In this document: positions 7,441 to 14,745 of the stretch, piece after piece
Layout of the letters: each line of letters starts with the position of its first letter
Position numbering within the stretch: position 1 is the stretch's first letter
Assembly: GCA_050942875.1 (NCBI GenBank)
Contig: JBMNOD010000070.1
Coordinates: 1-18,363, forward strand
Source of the DNA: JAAZAI01 sp050942875
GTDB lineage: Bacteria > Verrucomicrobiota > Kiritimatiellia > RFP12 > UBA3636
Direction of reading: 5' to 3'
Length of the DNA stretch: 18,363 bases
Translations under genes and position numbers: made by a program
The notes under the pieces: generated by a model
What the model was told of the DNA's origin: nothing
Databases searched by the model: none
The model's input: only the letters and a program-made list of their open reading frames with translations

Positions 7441-7830
7441 GCCGTACACGTACCCGTACACAGCGAAGCGGTCCGCGTACACGGAAAACGTAAACGAAAG
7501 ACGTCGTGTACGGGTACGCGAACGGGAACGTTTACGGGTACGCGAACGGGATTCGATATCGTCCACGTTCTCGTTCACAGCGGAGCGGTTCGCGTTCACG
7601 GAAAACGTAAACGAAAGACGTCGTGTACGGGTACGGGTACGGGTACGGGTACGCGAACGGGATTCGATATCGTCCACGTTCTCGTTCACAGCGGAGCGGT
7701 TCGCGTTCACGAAAAACGTAAACGAAAGACGTCGTGTACGGGTACGGGTACGGGTACGGGTACGCGAACGGGATTCGATGACGTCGATTTTGCCGAATCA
7801 CACACGTAAGCCGTGAACGTGAACGTAATC
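7441..7830. repeat. Tandem repeat, 111-117 bp unit with nested GTACGG hexamers
   Basis: Three units begin at about 7456, 7573 and 7684, so the periods are 117 and 111 bp. Each unit carries a conserved block (agcggagcggttcgcgttca, then cggaaaacgtaaacgaaaga), a run of hexamers of the form GNNNAC (GTGTAC, GGGTAC, GCGAAC) and the block attcgatatcgtccacgttc. The 6-bp difference between units 1 and 2 equals one hexamer, showing growth by slippage. Units 2 and 3 are nearly identical up to 7779, where the third diverges. At the left edge cgtacccgtacac (7449-7461) is the inverse of gtgtacgggtacg (7506-7518). Hexamer-like GTGAAC copies continue to about 7830. Confidence 0.85.
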
Positions 7831-7904
7831 CATTCGCCTGCGGAGACCGCGGTCCCCAACGACACGGCCCACGATGGGCGAACGAAGAGCCGGAACGCTG
7901 GAGA

Positions 7905-7954
7905 CCGCCGTCCTCGGCGGGTGTTCGCTGGTGAGTTTCAAGTTTCCAGCGAAC
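7905..7954. repeat. Two adjacent hairpins upstream of the TonB receptor gene
   Basis: CCGCCG, TCCT loop, CGGCGG (7905-7920) is followed by GTTCGCTGG (7923-7931) and its perfect inverse CCAGCGAAC (7946-7954) with a 14-nt loop. They lie 70-120 nt before the receptor start and could belong to its leader or be dispersed REP-like elements. No T-run follows. Confidence 0.5.
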
Positions 7955-8023
7955 CATTTCAGGGGGCGGGGCGTTTCATAAGGTGTCGTTTTTTAACAAT
8001 CCACCTGCGAGACCTCTCTTGCC

Positions 8024-10096
8024 ATGAAGAAAACCTGCCTGCTGCTGGCGCTGTCGCCTTGGCTTGCCACCGCCCAAACGAATGAATACGATCTGGGGCG
8101 CATCGTCGTCGAAGGGGCGCCGGTCTCGAAGTACCGGGTCGATGCCGTGTCGACGTCGACGCTTTTCGGTGCGCCGCCGGAGGAGCTTCCGGTCAGCGTC
8201 GATGTCCTGACCGAGGACTTCATCCGCGAGCAGAATCCCGCAGACCTCCACGATCTGCTTTTCTTCCAGCCGGGGGTCTCGGGCGGCGGCAAGTCCATGA
8301 TGGACCGGACGTCCGGCCAGTACACCATCCGCGGCAAGGCCGGCTCGTCGCCGACGTTCGACGGCACGCTCCCGCTGACGGCGGCGATGGGGATGTTCCT
8401 CGATCCGAACGCGCTGGAGCGCGTCGAGATCGCCAAGGGCCCCGTGGGATCCGTCCAGGGCGGGCAGACGTCCATGCTCGGCCCCTACGGCGCCGGCGGC
8501 GCCGTCAACCTCGTGCCGAAGCAGCCGCGCCCCGGCGCGGCGTTCACGGACGTCGGGCTGCGCGCCTCGGCGGGGCGCGATGCGCAGAAGCTCCGCTTCA
8601 CGGTCGATGCCAACGAGACCGCCTCCGAGTCGCTCGCCGTGCGCGTGCCCGCCAGCGTCGATTTCGCCAAACCCTTCTGGCTGCCCTCGGGGCATGATGG
8701 ACGCCAGTCCGTCTTTGTCGCGCCGTCGCTGCTGTGGGAAGCGTCGGACGAGTTTCGCATGGGCTTGAACCTGATGCTCCAGCATGCCGACATGCCCGGC
8801 TACCAGGGCGTGCCGTCCTACCGCGGCAAGCCGCTCGCGCCGTATGGCTGGGACGGCTTCGTCGCCGGCGACAACGACCTTCGCGACACGTACACGGGCG
8901 TCAGCGCTCAGGGCTTCGCGGAATGGGACGCCACGGACGTCTGGCAGTTTCGTCTTGGCGCGGGCTATGCGGGCTCGGACATGGCGTACGAGCATCTGGG
9001 ATCCTCGCCTTACGCCAACCAGCCCGGCGTTCCGCAGGTGCGCACGTTCGACCTCAACGCCGCCGACCAGCGCAGCGACGTCTACAATCTCAACGGGCGC
9101 GCCACGGCGAGCTTCGACGCCTTCGGCGCGTCGCACGTCGCGCTGGTGCAGGCCGATGCGACCCGCCTGGAAACCCGCGGGGAAAGCGCCGCCGCGGTGC
9201 TCGATTCGCCGGCCGACTACGCCCGGCCGTCCCGGTGGGATGCCGTCGACACCGACCTCGACCGCTACGGCGTCCTCGCGCAGGAGTACGCCGAGGTCGG
9301 CATGCTCCGCCTTTTGGCGGGCGCGCGCTACGACGCGCACGAGAGCGACCTCGGCAACACGGGCGACGCCGTCAGCCCGCGCGCGGGCGTCGCGCTCGTC
9401 CCGGCGGCATGGCTGACGTTCTTTGGCAACGTCTCCCGCACGGAAGCGCCGAACTTCGGCCACAAGAAGAACGCGACGGAGGAGTTGACGTCGTCGTGGC
9501 GCGCGGACCAGTGGGAGGCGGGGGTGCGCGTCAGCCCGGTGGAGACCTTCTGGATCACGCTGGCGTACTACGAAATCCGCCAGGTGGATACGCCGACTCT
9601 CGACGACGCCACCGGCTTCTACGTCACGGAAGGCGAGAGCGAAAATCGCGGCGTGGAGATCTCGCTTGCCGGCAACTTCGCGCGGAACTGGTCGATCTAC
9701 CTCGGCTATGCGTTCAACGATCATGTGGAAGAACCCGGCGAAGCCTCCTTCGATTCGCAGCCGCCGCATTCGCTGACGTTGCAGACGCTGTACCGCATCG
9801 CGGAGGGCAAGCTGCGGGATGTCGCGTTCGGCCTCGGCTACCGCTTCCGCGATGGCTACGACGGCACGATGCGTGGCGAGTACGTCGGGCCCGACTACGA
9901 ATTTGATGCGGCGCACGTGTTCGACGCGTCGATGGACGTTCCGCTGTCGACGTTCGGCGGCAGCGCCGACTGGACGGTGCAGTTCGCGGTGAAAAACGTC
10001 TTCGACGAAGCGTACTTCGCCTCGAACCGCCACTACTACCAGTGTTTCACGGGCGATCCGCGCATGTTCGAGATCGCCTTGCGCGGGAGGTTTTAG
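8024..10096 (+). CDS. TonB-dependent outer-membrane siderophore-type receptor
   Basis: This 690-residue protein should form a 22-strand barrel that imports a chelated metal or similar ligand using TonB energy. A signal peptide (MKKTCLLLALSPWLATA) is followed by a TonB-box-like GRIVVEG at about 25-31. The plug domain runs to about 170 with LPVSVDVLTEDFIREQ, LHDLLFFQPGV, YTIRGKAGSSPTFDG, ALERVEIAKGP and GAGGAVNLVPKQP, the pattern of ferric-siderophore receptors. The barrel shows repeated amphipathic strands, the motif NYF-like VKNVFDEAYFA near the end and a terminal Phe needed for BAM recognition. The substrate cannot be told from sequence. No transporter, TonB or regulator gene is adjacent, and repeat-rich spacers flank it on both sides. 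No Shine-Dalgarno sequence precedes ATG 8024. Confidence 0.9.
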   Translation: MKKTCLLLALSPWLATAQTNEYDLGRIVVEGAPVSKYRVDAVSTSTLFGAPPEELPVSVDVLTEDFIREQNPADLHDLLFFQPGVSGGGKSMMDRTSGQYTIRGKAGSSPTFDGTLPLTAAMGMFLDPNALERVEIAKGPVGSVQGGQTSMLGPYGAGGAVNLVPKQPRPGAAFTDVGLRASAGRDAQKLRFTVDANETASESLAVRVPASVDFAKPFWLPSGHDGRQSVFVAPSLLWEASDEFRMGLNLMLQHADMPGYQGVPSYRGKPLAPYGWDGFVAGDNDLRDTYTGVSAQGFAEWDATDVWQFRLGAGYAGSDMAYEHLGSSPYANQPGVPQVRTFDLNAADQRSDVYNLNGRATASFDAFGASHVALVQADATRLETRGESAAAVLDSPADYARPSRWDAVDTDLDRYGVLAQEYAEVGMLRLLAGARYDAHESDLGNTGDAVSPRAGVALVPAAWLTFFGNVSRTEAPNFGHKKNATEELTSSWRADQWEAGVRVSPVETFWITLAYYEIRQVDTPTLDDATGFYVTEGESENRGVEISLAGNFARNWSIYLGYAFNDHVEEPGEASFDSQPPHSLTLQTLYRIAEGKLRDVAFGLGYRFRDGYDGTMRGEYVGPDYEFDAAHVFDASMDVPLSTFGGSADWTVQFAVKNVFDEAYFASNRHYYQCFTGDPRMFEIALRGRF

Positions 10097-10100
10097 GTGA

Positions 10101-10115
10101 GTCGCTAGTCGCTAG
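10101..10115. repeat. Overlapping GTCGCTAG octamers
   Basis: Two GTCGCTAG copies overlap by one base five bases after the TonB receptor stop. The same octamer lies at 18224-18230 beside the right IS630 end (with TAG in the junction) and inverted at 296-303. CTAG is the preferred target reported for IS630. Confidence 0.5.
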
Positions 10116-10440
10116 TGACAGCGCGATGCGCCTGCTTTGGGCTCCGTCGCTGCTGACGCTCGCCTCCGCCTCGCCGCCCGAAGTGGATGGTCGCGGAGTT
10201 CGCCGTGGCGCATGAGATTCCACGGGATGGCGAACGGCCGCGCCGGGACGGCGGGCTCCAGCGGGGCGGCTCTGGGTTCGTTCGTGGTGGGCCGCGCCGA
10301 TGGAGGTGTCGGACTCTGCCACCGTAATATTGAAGAAAAATTCGAGATTATGGTGTGTGGCGCAGGATGCGGGGCGAGTGCGGAGCCTCGCGTTCCCAAG
10401 GTGGGCGGTTCCTCGCGCTGCGCCGATGGCGCGGAACGAC

Positions 10441-10460
10441 ACGCGGCGGGGACGCCGCGT
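10441..10460. repeat. Hairpin, 8-bp stem with GGGA loop
   Basis: ACGCGGCG, loop GGGA, CGCCGCGT is a perfect palindrome in the non-coding spacer. Its geometry matches the hairpin at 7405-7424, suggesting a REP-like intergenic family. No T-run follows. Confidence 0.55.
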
Positions 10461-10614
10461 CCACGGCATTGTGGTGAAGGCTTTGATCGGACTGATTCTA
10501 TTGGTTCAACAAAGTTCGCGACAAAGCCGACCTTGGACTTTGGACCTTGGACTTACTAGCCCTAGCCGCCAGTCCCTGATCGGGCGGTCACGGACGACCA
10601 CCCAATCACGGCAG

Positions 10615-10643
10615 TTGCTTTTTCGGAGGCGAAATGGTTAAAT
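10615..10643 (+). promoter_or_regulatory. Putative promoter of proB-proA-holA
   Basis: TTGCTT (10615-10620) and TTAAAT (10638-10643) are spaced by 17 bp and lie about 30 nt before the proB start. Both are fair but not perfect sigma70 hexamers. Confidence 0.4.
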
Positions 10644-10674
10644 ACTGGTGTTTTCTTTTGAAGGAATCGGAGAG

Positions 10675-11502
10675 ATGAGCATGAATAGCGGAGACAAGTT
10701 CCGCCAGACCTTGCCGGAGTCCCGGCGCGTCGTGGTGAAAATCGGCAGTCGTGTGATCGTTCGGAGCACGGGCAGGCCAGACAAGGCCCAGATGAAGAGC
10801 CTCGTCGTCCAGATGGCCGCCATGCGGCGCGACGGGTACGAGATCGTCGTCGTGTCGTCCGGAGCGATCGCGGCCGGCATGGAGGCGCTGGGGATTGCCA
10901 AGCGTCCGGAGCTGGTCCCCGATCTGCAGATGTGCGCGGCCGTGGGGCAGGGGAGGCTCATGGCCACCTATTCCGAGCTCTTCGGCAAGGAGAAGATCAT
11001 CGTCGGGCAGATGCTGCTGACGCATGACGACTTCGACAGCAAGATCCGCCTCGCCAACATGCGCCGGACGATGGATCACATGCTGCGCCTCGGCATCATC
11101 CCGATCATCAACGAGAACGACGCCGTGGCGGACGAGGAGGTCAAGGCCGACCTTTCCCTCGGCGACAACGACTATCTCGCGTCGCTCGTGGCCCGCCAGA
11201 CCCGCGCGGATCTCTTGATCCTGCTTTCCACCGTGGACGGGTTGCGTGCGCCTGTGGCGAACAACCGTTCGCGGCGCGTGCCCTACGTCGAGAAGATCAA
11301 CAAGGCCGTCCTCCAGCTTGTGCGCCCCGCCACGCCGGGCGGCGTCTCGAAGGGCGGCATGGATTCCAAGTTGCGCGCCGCGGACGCCTGCATGAAGGCG
11401 GGCTGCAACGTGGTCATCGCCAACGGCCGGCGCAAGAACGTCCTGGCGAACGTGATCGCCGGGCGCGACGAGGGCACGCTGTTCATCGGCGCGCCGTCTT
11501 AG
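10675..11502 (+). CDS. proB: Glutamate 5-kinase, short form without PUA domain
   Basis: ProB phosphorylates glutamate with ATP, the first step of proline synthesis. The 275-residue product has the amino-acid-kinase fold: RRVVVKIGSRV at the start (phosphate-binding loop), VVSSGAIAAG, INENDAV and SLGDNDYLASLVA (substrate site), LLSTVDGL, and GGMDSKLRAA near 233-242. E. coli ProB (367 residues) has an extra C-terminal PUA domain that is absent here; the protein stops soon after the kinase, as in several other phyla. AAGGA (10661-10665) lies 9 nt before ATG 10675; ATG 10681 is also possible. proA follows 17 nt after the stop, so the two act as an operon. Confidence 0.95.
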   Translation: MSMNSGDKFRQTLPESRRVVVKIGSRVIVRSTGRPDKAQMKSLVVQMAAMRRDGYEIVVVSSGAIAAGMEALGIAKRPELVPDLQMCAAVGQGRLMATYSELFGKEKIIVGQMLLTHDDFDSKIRLANMRRTMDHMLRLGIIPIINENDAVADEEVKADLSLGDNDYLASLVARQTRADLLILLSTVDGLRAPVANNRSRRVPYVEKINKAVLQLVRPATPGGVSKGGMDSKLRAADACMKAGCNVVIANGRRKNVLANVIAGRDEGTLFIGAPS

Positions 11503-11519
11503 CATTTCCCTTTTTGACT

Positions 11520-12914
11520 ATGGACAAAGATCAGATACGCAGTCTCGCCCTCAAGGCGCGGGAGGCTCAGCGCACGATGCTGGGCTTCTCCAGCCGGAAG
11601 AAGCGGGACATTCTCACGGCCATCGCCGATGAGCTGGAACGCGCCCGGGAAGCCATCCTCGCCGCGAATGCGGAGGATCTGGCGGATTCCGTCGCCCGCG
11701 GGCGTCCGGCGGGTTTCATCGATTTGCTGACGCTCACCGAGTCGCGCCTCGTCGATGTGGTGCGCGCCTTCCGCGTGATTGCGGACTCCAAGGATCCCAT
11801 CGGCGAGCAGATCAGCCGCTGGATCCGGCCCAACGGGCTCGAAATCGTCCGCAAACGCGTGCCGGTCGGGCTGGTGGGCATCGCCCTCGAATCGCGCCCG
11901 CACGTGGTGCCGCTGGCGTGCGCCGTCTGCTTCAAGGTCAACAACGCCGTCATGGTCATTGGCGACGAAGAGACGCGCCGCACGAACGAGATCCTCGTCG
12001 AAACGATCCGGACGGGCGGGGCGTCGGCCGGGCTTCCGCTCGATGCGCTGCAGCTCCTTTGCACGGAGGACAACCTGCTCGCGAGCCGCTACATGGCGAC
12101 GCTCGACGGCATTGTCGATGTGGCCATCCCGCGGGGCGGCCATTCCTTCGTCAGCGACATCATGGAGCATGCCCGCATCCCGGTGCTGCGGCACAGAGGC
12201 GGCCTCTGCCACGTCTATGTGGATTGCAACCGCCGTCGCCCCGAGGCGCCGGCCGTCGCCCGGAAGGACGACGAGGCCGCCGGGTCGCTGGAGATCCCCA
12301 AGGTCGTCGCCACCGTGCCGAGCCTGCCGCTCGACCCCTCCGCGCCGCCCGATGCCGTCGGCAGCCGGATCGACCTTGCCGCGGCCGTCGCGATCGTCGT
12401 CAATTCCCGCTGCCACGAGCCTTTTGCCTGCAACTCCGCGAGCGTCGTGCTCGTCCATCGCCACATCGCGCCGTCCTTCCTCCCTGAATTGGAAAAGGCG
12501 GCGGCGGAGAACGGCATGACGCTTTACGGCGACGAGGGGGCGCGCAGCGTGCTTCCCGGCATCCTTCCCGCGGAAGCCGACATGTGGCGCACGCCGCGGC
12601 GGGACTTGACGCTGACGATCGGCATCGTGGACTCGATCGACGAGGCCGTTTCGCGCATCAACGACTGCGGCTCCCATTTGTCGGACTCCATCGTGTCCGA
12701 AGACGAGGGCGCCCAGAACTATTTCGTGCGCGAAGTGGATTCCGCCGTCGTCTTCACCAACGCCTCCACCTGCTTCGCGGACGGCGGCGAATTCGGCATG
12801 GGCGCGGAAATCGGGTTGAGCACCGACAAGCTCAACGCGCGCGGCCCCATCGGGCTCGAGGATCTCACCAGCATGAAGTACCTGGTCCGCGGCGGCGGCC
12901 AGACGAGGGGATGA
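11520..12914 (+). CDS. proA: Gamma-glutamyl phosphate reductase, with an insertion
   Basis: ProA reduces glutamyl 5-phosphate to glutamate semialdehyde with NADPH. The 464-residue product has the aldehyde-dehydrogenase-like fold: VGLVGIALESRPHVV near 116-130, IPRGGHSFV at 203-211, GLCHVYVD at 228-235, the catalytic Cys304 in FACNSASVVLVH, and the C-terminal signature FADGGEFGMGAEIGLSTDKL. Standard ProA is about 417 residues with roughly 22 residues between CHVYVD and the catalytic Cys; here there are about 68, so an insertion of about 45 residues, Ala/Pro/Asp-rich, lies at about 236-285. The usual RGGKEA motif reads IGDEET. ATG 11520 is chosen over TTG 11514. It is followed by holA after 4 nt. 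Confidence 0.93.
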   Translation: MDKDQIRSLALKAREAQRTMLGFSSRKKRDILTAIADELERAREAILAANAEDLADSVARGRPAGFIDLLTLTESRLVDVVRAFRVIADSKDPIGEQISRWIRPNGLEIVRKRVPVGLVGIALESRPHVVPLACAVCFKVNNAVMVIGDEETRRTNEILVETIRTGGASAGLPLDALQLLCTEDNLLASRYMATLDGIVDVAIPRGGHSFVSDIMEHARIPVLRHRGGLCHVYVDCNRRRPEAPAVARKDDEAAGSLEIPKVVATVPSLPLDPSAPPDAVGSRIDLAAAVAIVVNSRCHEPFACNSASVVLVHRHIAPSFLPELEKAAAENGMTLYGDEGARSVLPGILPAEADMWRTPRRDLTLTIGIVDSIDEAVSRINDCGSHLSDSIVSEDEGAQNYFVREVDSAVVFTNASTCFADGGEFGMGAEIGLSTDKLNARGPIGLEDLTSMKYLVRGGGQTRG

Positions 12915-12918
12915 CGCC

Positions 12919-14004
12919 ATGGCCGACCCCTCCGCGATCCTGATCGTCTCGCCCGACGACTACCTCCTGGCGCAGAAGACGAAGGAGGTGCTCGACAAGC
13001 TCGTTCCCGAGGAGAACCGCATGTTCGGGCTCGAGATCGTCGACTGCGCCGTCGACACGGTCGACGCCGGCGTCCAGGCGCTGCGCCAGGTGCAGGGTTC
13101 GCTCGTGCAGCAGAGCTTCTTCAGCGAAGGCAAGACGGTCTGGATGCGCGACATCGCCTTCTTCGACAGCGGGCGGCTCCAGAAGTCGACGACCCTCTCG
13201 GCCGCGATCGAATCCTTTTGCAATTGGTTGAAGGAGTCCGGGATTCCCGAAGGCTTCAAGCTGCTCGCCACGAGCACGTCGATCCCCAAGAACCTCCGTT
13301 TCTACAAGACGTTCGAGACGCTGGCGAAGCAGAAGACCGGCCGGATCGTGAACGTGGAGGCGCCGTCCGAGCGGGATGCCGTCGATCGCGCGCTTGCCTT
13401 CGCGCGCGACATGGGCCTCCCGCTCTCGAAGCCCGTCGCGGCGGCGTTCGTCGCCCGCGTGGGCGCCGCGCCGCGTCAGATCGCCTCCGAGCTGGAGAAG
13501 CTCGCCGCCTACACGGGCGGCAAGGCGCCGACCTACGAGGACGTCGAGGCCATCTGCACCCTGAACATCGGCGGCGAGTTCTGGGATTTGACGGACGCCT
13601 TCGGCCAGCGCGACCTGTCCAAGACGATCAAGGTGCTGCACAACCTTTATGAAAAGCGGATGGAGCCGGTCATGCTGGTGATGCAGATCCAGGCCCGGCT
13701 CAACGAGCTGTACTTGCTTTGCGACAGCCTGGCCTCGCGCCGCCTTTCGGATGCGGGCCGCTGGTCTCCCGCCTTGAGCGAGGAGGATGCGGCCGCCGTG
13801 GCGGCGTTGGGGTCGTTCAACGTCGTGGGCAAGTCGTCGTGGCGCCTGGGCGGCCTGCTGGCGCAGGCGCGCAAGTGGACGCCGGCGGCGCTCAAGCGCG
13901 CCCGCACGGCGATGATCAAGGCGCATGAGCGCATGGTCAGCGTCAGCGTCGACGCCAAGTCCCTGCTTGAAATGGCGATCATTGATGCGCTGAGAAGCCC
14001 TTAG
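12919..14004 (+). CDS. holA: DNA polymerase III delta subunit
   Basis: HolA is the clamp-loader subunit that opens the beta sliding clamp. The 361-residue product shows the family layout: an N-terminal AAA+-like domain that begins with ILIVSPDDYLLAQKTKEVLDKL (the 'G-x-D-x-x-L/Y' start of HolA), a stretch QSFFSEGKTVWMRDIAFFD (equivalent to 'p.F...rlvvl.n'), then the central and C-terminal helical domains with ELEKLAAYTGG and GGEFWDLTDAFGQRD followed by ALLLLxxLYEKRMEPVMLVMQI-like sequence. The canonical clamp-contact motif is not clear. ATG 12919 is 4 nt after the proA stop. The gene meets scpB tail to tail with 18 bp between. Confidence 0.9.
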   Translation: MADPSAILIVSPDDYLLAQKTKEVLDKLVPEENRMFGLEIVDCAVDTVDAGVQALRQVQGSLVQQSFFSEGKTVWMRDIAFFDSGRLQKSTTLSAAIESFCNWLKESGIPEGFKLLATSTSIPKNLRFYKTFETLAKQKTGRIVNVEAPSERDAVDRALAFARDMGLPLSKPVAAAFVARVGAAPRQIASELEKLAAYTGGKAPTYEDVEAICTLNIGGEFWDLTDAFGQRDLSKTIKVLHNLYEKRMEPVMLVMQIQARLNELYLLCDSLASRRLSDAGRWSPALSEEDAAAVAALGSFNVVGKSSWRLGGLLAQARKWTPAALKRARTAMIKAHERMVSVSVDAKSLLEMAIIDALRSP

Positions 14005-14022
14005 GCACCGTGAAGCCGTAGA

Positions 14023-14745
14023 TTAGGTTTTGATGGGTTCGAGGTCTTTCAAGCTCTTGAGGCCGAAGTGGTCGAGGAAGGCGGGGGTGGTGCCAAAGAG
14101 GAAGGGGCGGCCGGGGAGGTCGCTGCGGCCGATGATGCGCACAAGCTGCATTTCCATGAGCGCCTTGATGACGTGGCTGGCGGAGACGCCGCGAATGGAT
14201 TCGATTTCCGAGCGGGCCACGGGCTGGCGGTAGGCGATGATGGCGAGCGTCTCGATCGCGGGGCGGGAGAGGCTCGTGGGCTTGCCTTTGTTGAGCATCT
14301 TGCGCACCCATTTGCCGCAGTCGGAGGCGGTCTGGAAACGGTAGCCGCCGGAGACTTCGACCAGCTCGAAGCCGCAGTCGAGTTCGTGGAACTTCCGTTG
14401 CAGGCCGACGACGACTTTGCACAGCTCGCCGATGGGGATCGCCTGGGGTTGCGCTTCCGCCGCTTCGAGCGCGAACTTTTCGGGCTCGGGAGCCGGGGCG
14501 GGGGCAGGAGCGCCGGCCTCCGCGCCGGCCGACGCGGCGTCGTCGGCGGCGGCCTGGATCGCCTCGAACTCGTCGTCGGAGATGGGTTCGGCGCTTTCGA
14601 GCTGCTCCTTGCGGTCGTCGGCTTCGACGTCGGCGAGGATCTTCTGGATTTCGTTCAGGGTGAGGGGATGGTCGGAGCCGAGGATGAGCGCGCAGACGAT
14701 CCGCTCGATTTCCGGGGCTTTCTCAGAGGGGTTCGGCATGGTCAT
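14023..14745 (-). CDS. scpB: Segregation and condensation protein B
   Basis: ScpB binds ScpA and regulates the SMC condensin during chromosome segregation. The 240-residue product has two winged helices: the first from about 11-40 (ERIVCALILGSDHPLTLNEI), the second with the family core FELVEVSGGYRFQTA, LSRPAIETLAIIAYRQPVARSEIESIRGV and the C-terminal FLFGTTPAFLDHFGLKSLKDL. Between them is a long acidic, Ala/Pro-rich linker (about 41-102, with APAPAPAPEPEK) that most ScpB proteins lack. Possible starts are TTG 14754, ATG 14745 and ATG 14739; GGTGG sits 8 nt before the last. It overlaps the end of scpA by about 23 bp and is likely co-transcribed. Confidence 0.92.
   Translation of the reverse strand: MTMPNPSEKAPEIERIVCALILGSDHPLTLNEIQKILADVEADDRKEQLESAEPISDDEFEAIQAAADDAASAGAEAGAPAPAPAPEPEKFALEAAEAQPQAIPIGELCKVVVGLQRKFHELDCGFELVEVSGGYRFQTASDCGKWVRKMLNKGKPTSLSRPAIETLAIIAYRQPVARSEIESIRGVSASHVIKALMEMQLVRIIGRSDLPGRPFLFGTTPAFLDHFGLKSLKDLEPIKT

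Larger units (their letters stand above)
7400..8023. other. Repeat-filled intergenic region, no convincing gene
   Basis: No protein gene is supported in this 624-bp spacer. It contains the hairpin at 7405-7424, the tandem repeat at 7441-7830 and a cluster of palindromes at about 7838-7954. Several frames on both strands stay open through the tandem repeat because its hexamers contain no stop codon in any frame; their products are low complexity (for example alternating Arg-Thr or Thr-Gly) and have no start signals. No riboswitch that might govern the downstream TonB receptor was recognised. Confidence 0.7.
10097..10674. other. Gene-poor spacer between TonB receptor and proB
   Basis: Frames open here on both strands give Arg/Ala/Gly-rich products without family features and are treated as chance. 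The spacer begins with overlapping GTCGCTAG octamers (10101-10115) and ends with related CTAG-containing sequence (about 10553-10566). It holds a palindrome at 10441-10460 and the direct repeat gaccttggactt (two copies near 10528-10553). It may be decayed mobile or coding DNA; nothing is recognisable. Confidence 0.6.

Noticed and set aside
7441..7830. CRISPR array
   Set aside because: Units are contiguous 111-117 bp repeats with nested hexamers; there are no unique spacers and no cas genes.
7321..7957. Four overlapping frames in the tandem repeat as coding genes
   Set aside because: GTACGG hexamers have no stop codon in any frame, so openness is expected; products are simple dipeptide repeats without start signals.
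7955..8023. Cobalamin or other riboswitch before the TonB receptor
   Set aside because: GGAGACC strings occur at 7841 and 7900, but no B12-box context or conserved core is recognisable.
10137..10559. Protein gene in the spacer before proB
   Set aside because: Low-complexity, Arg/Gly/Ala-rich frames on both strands, no ribosome binding site or family similarity.
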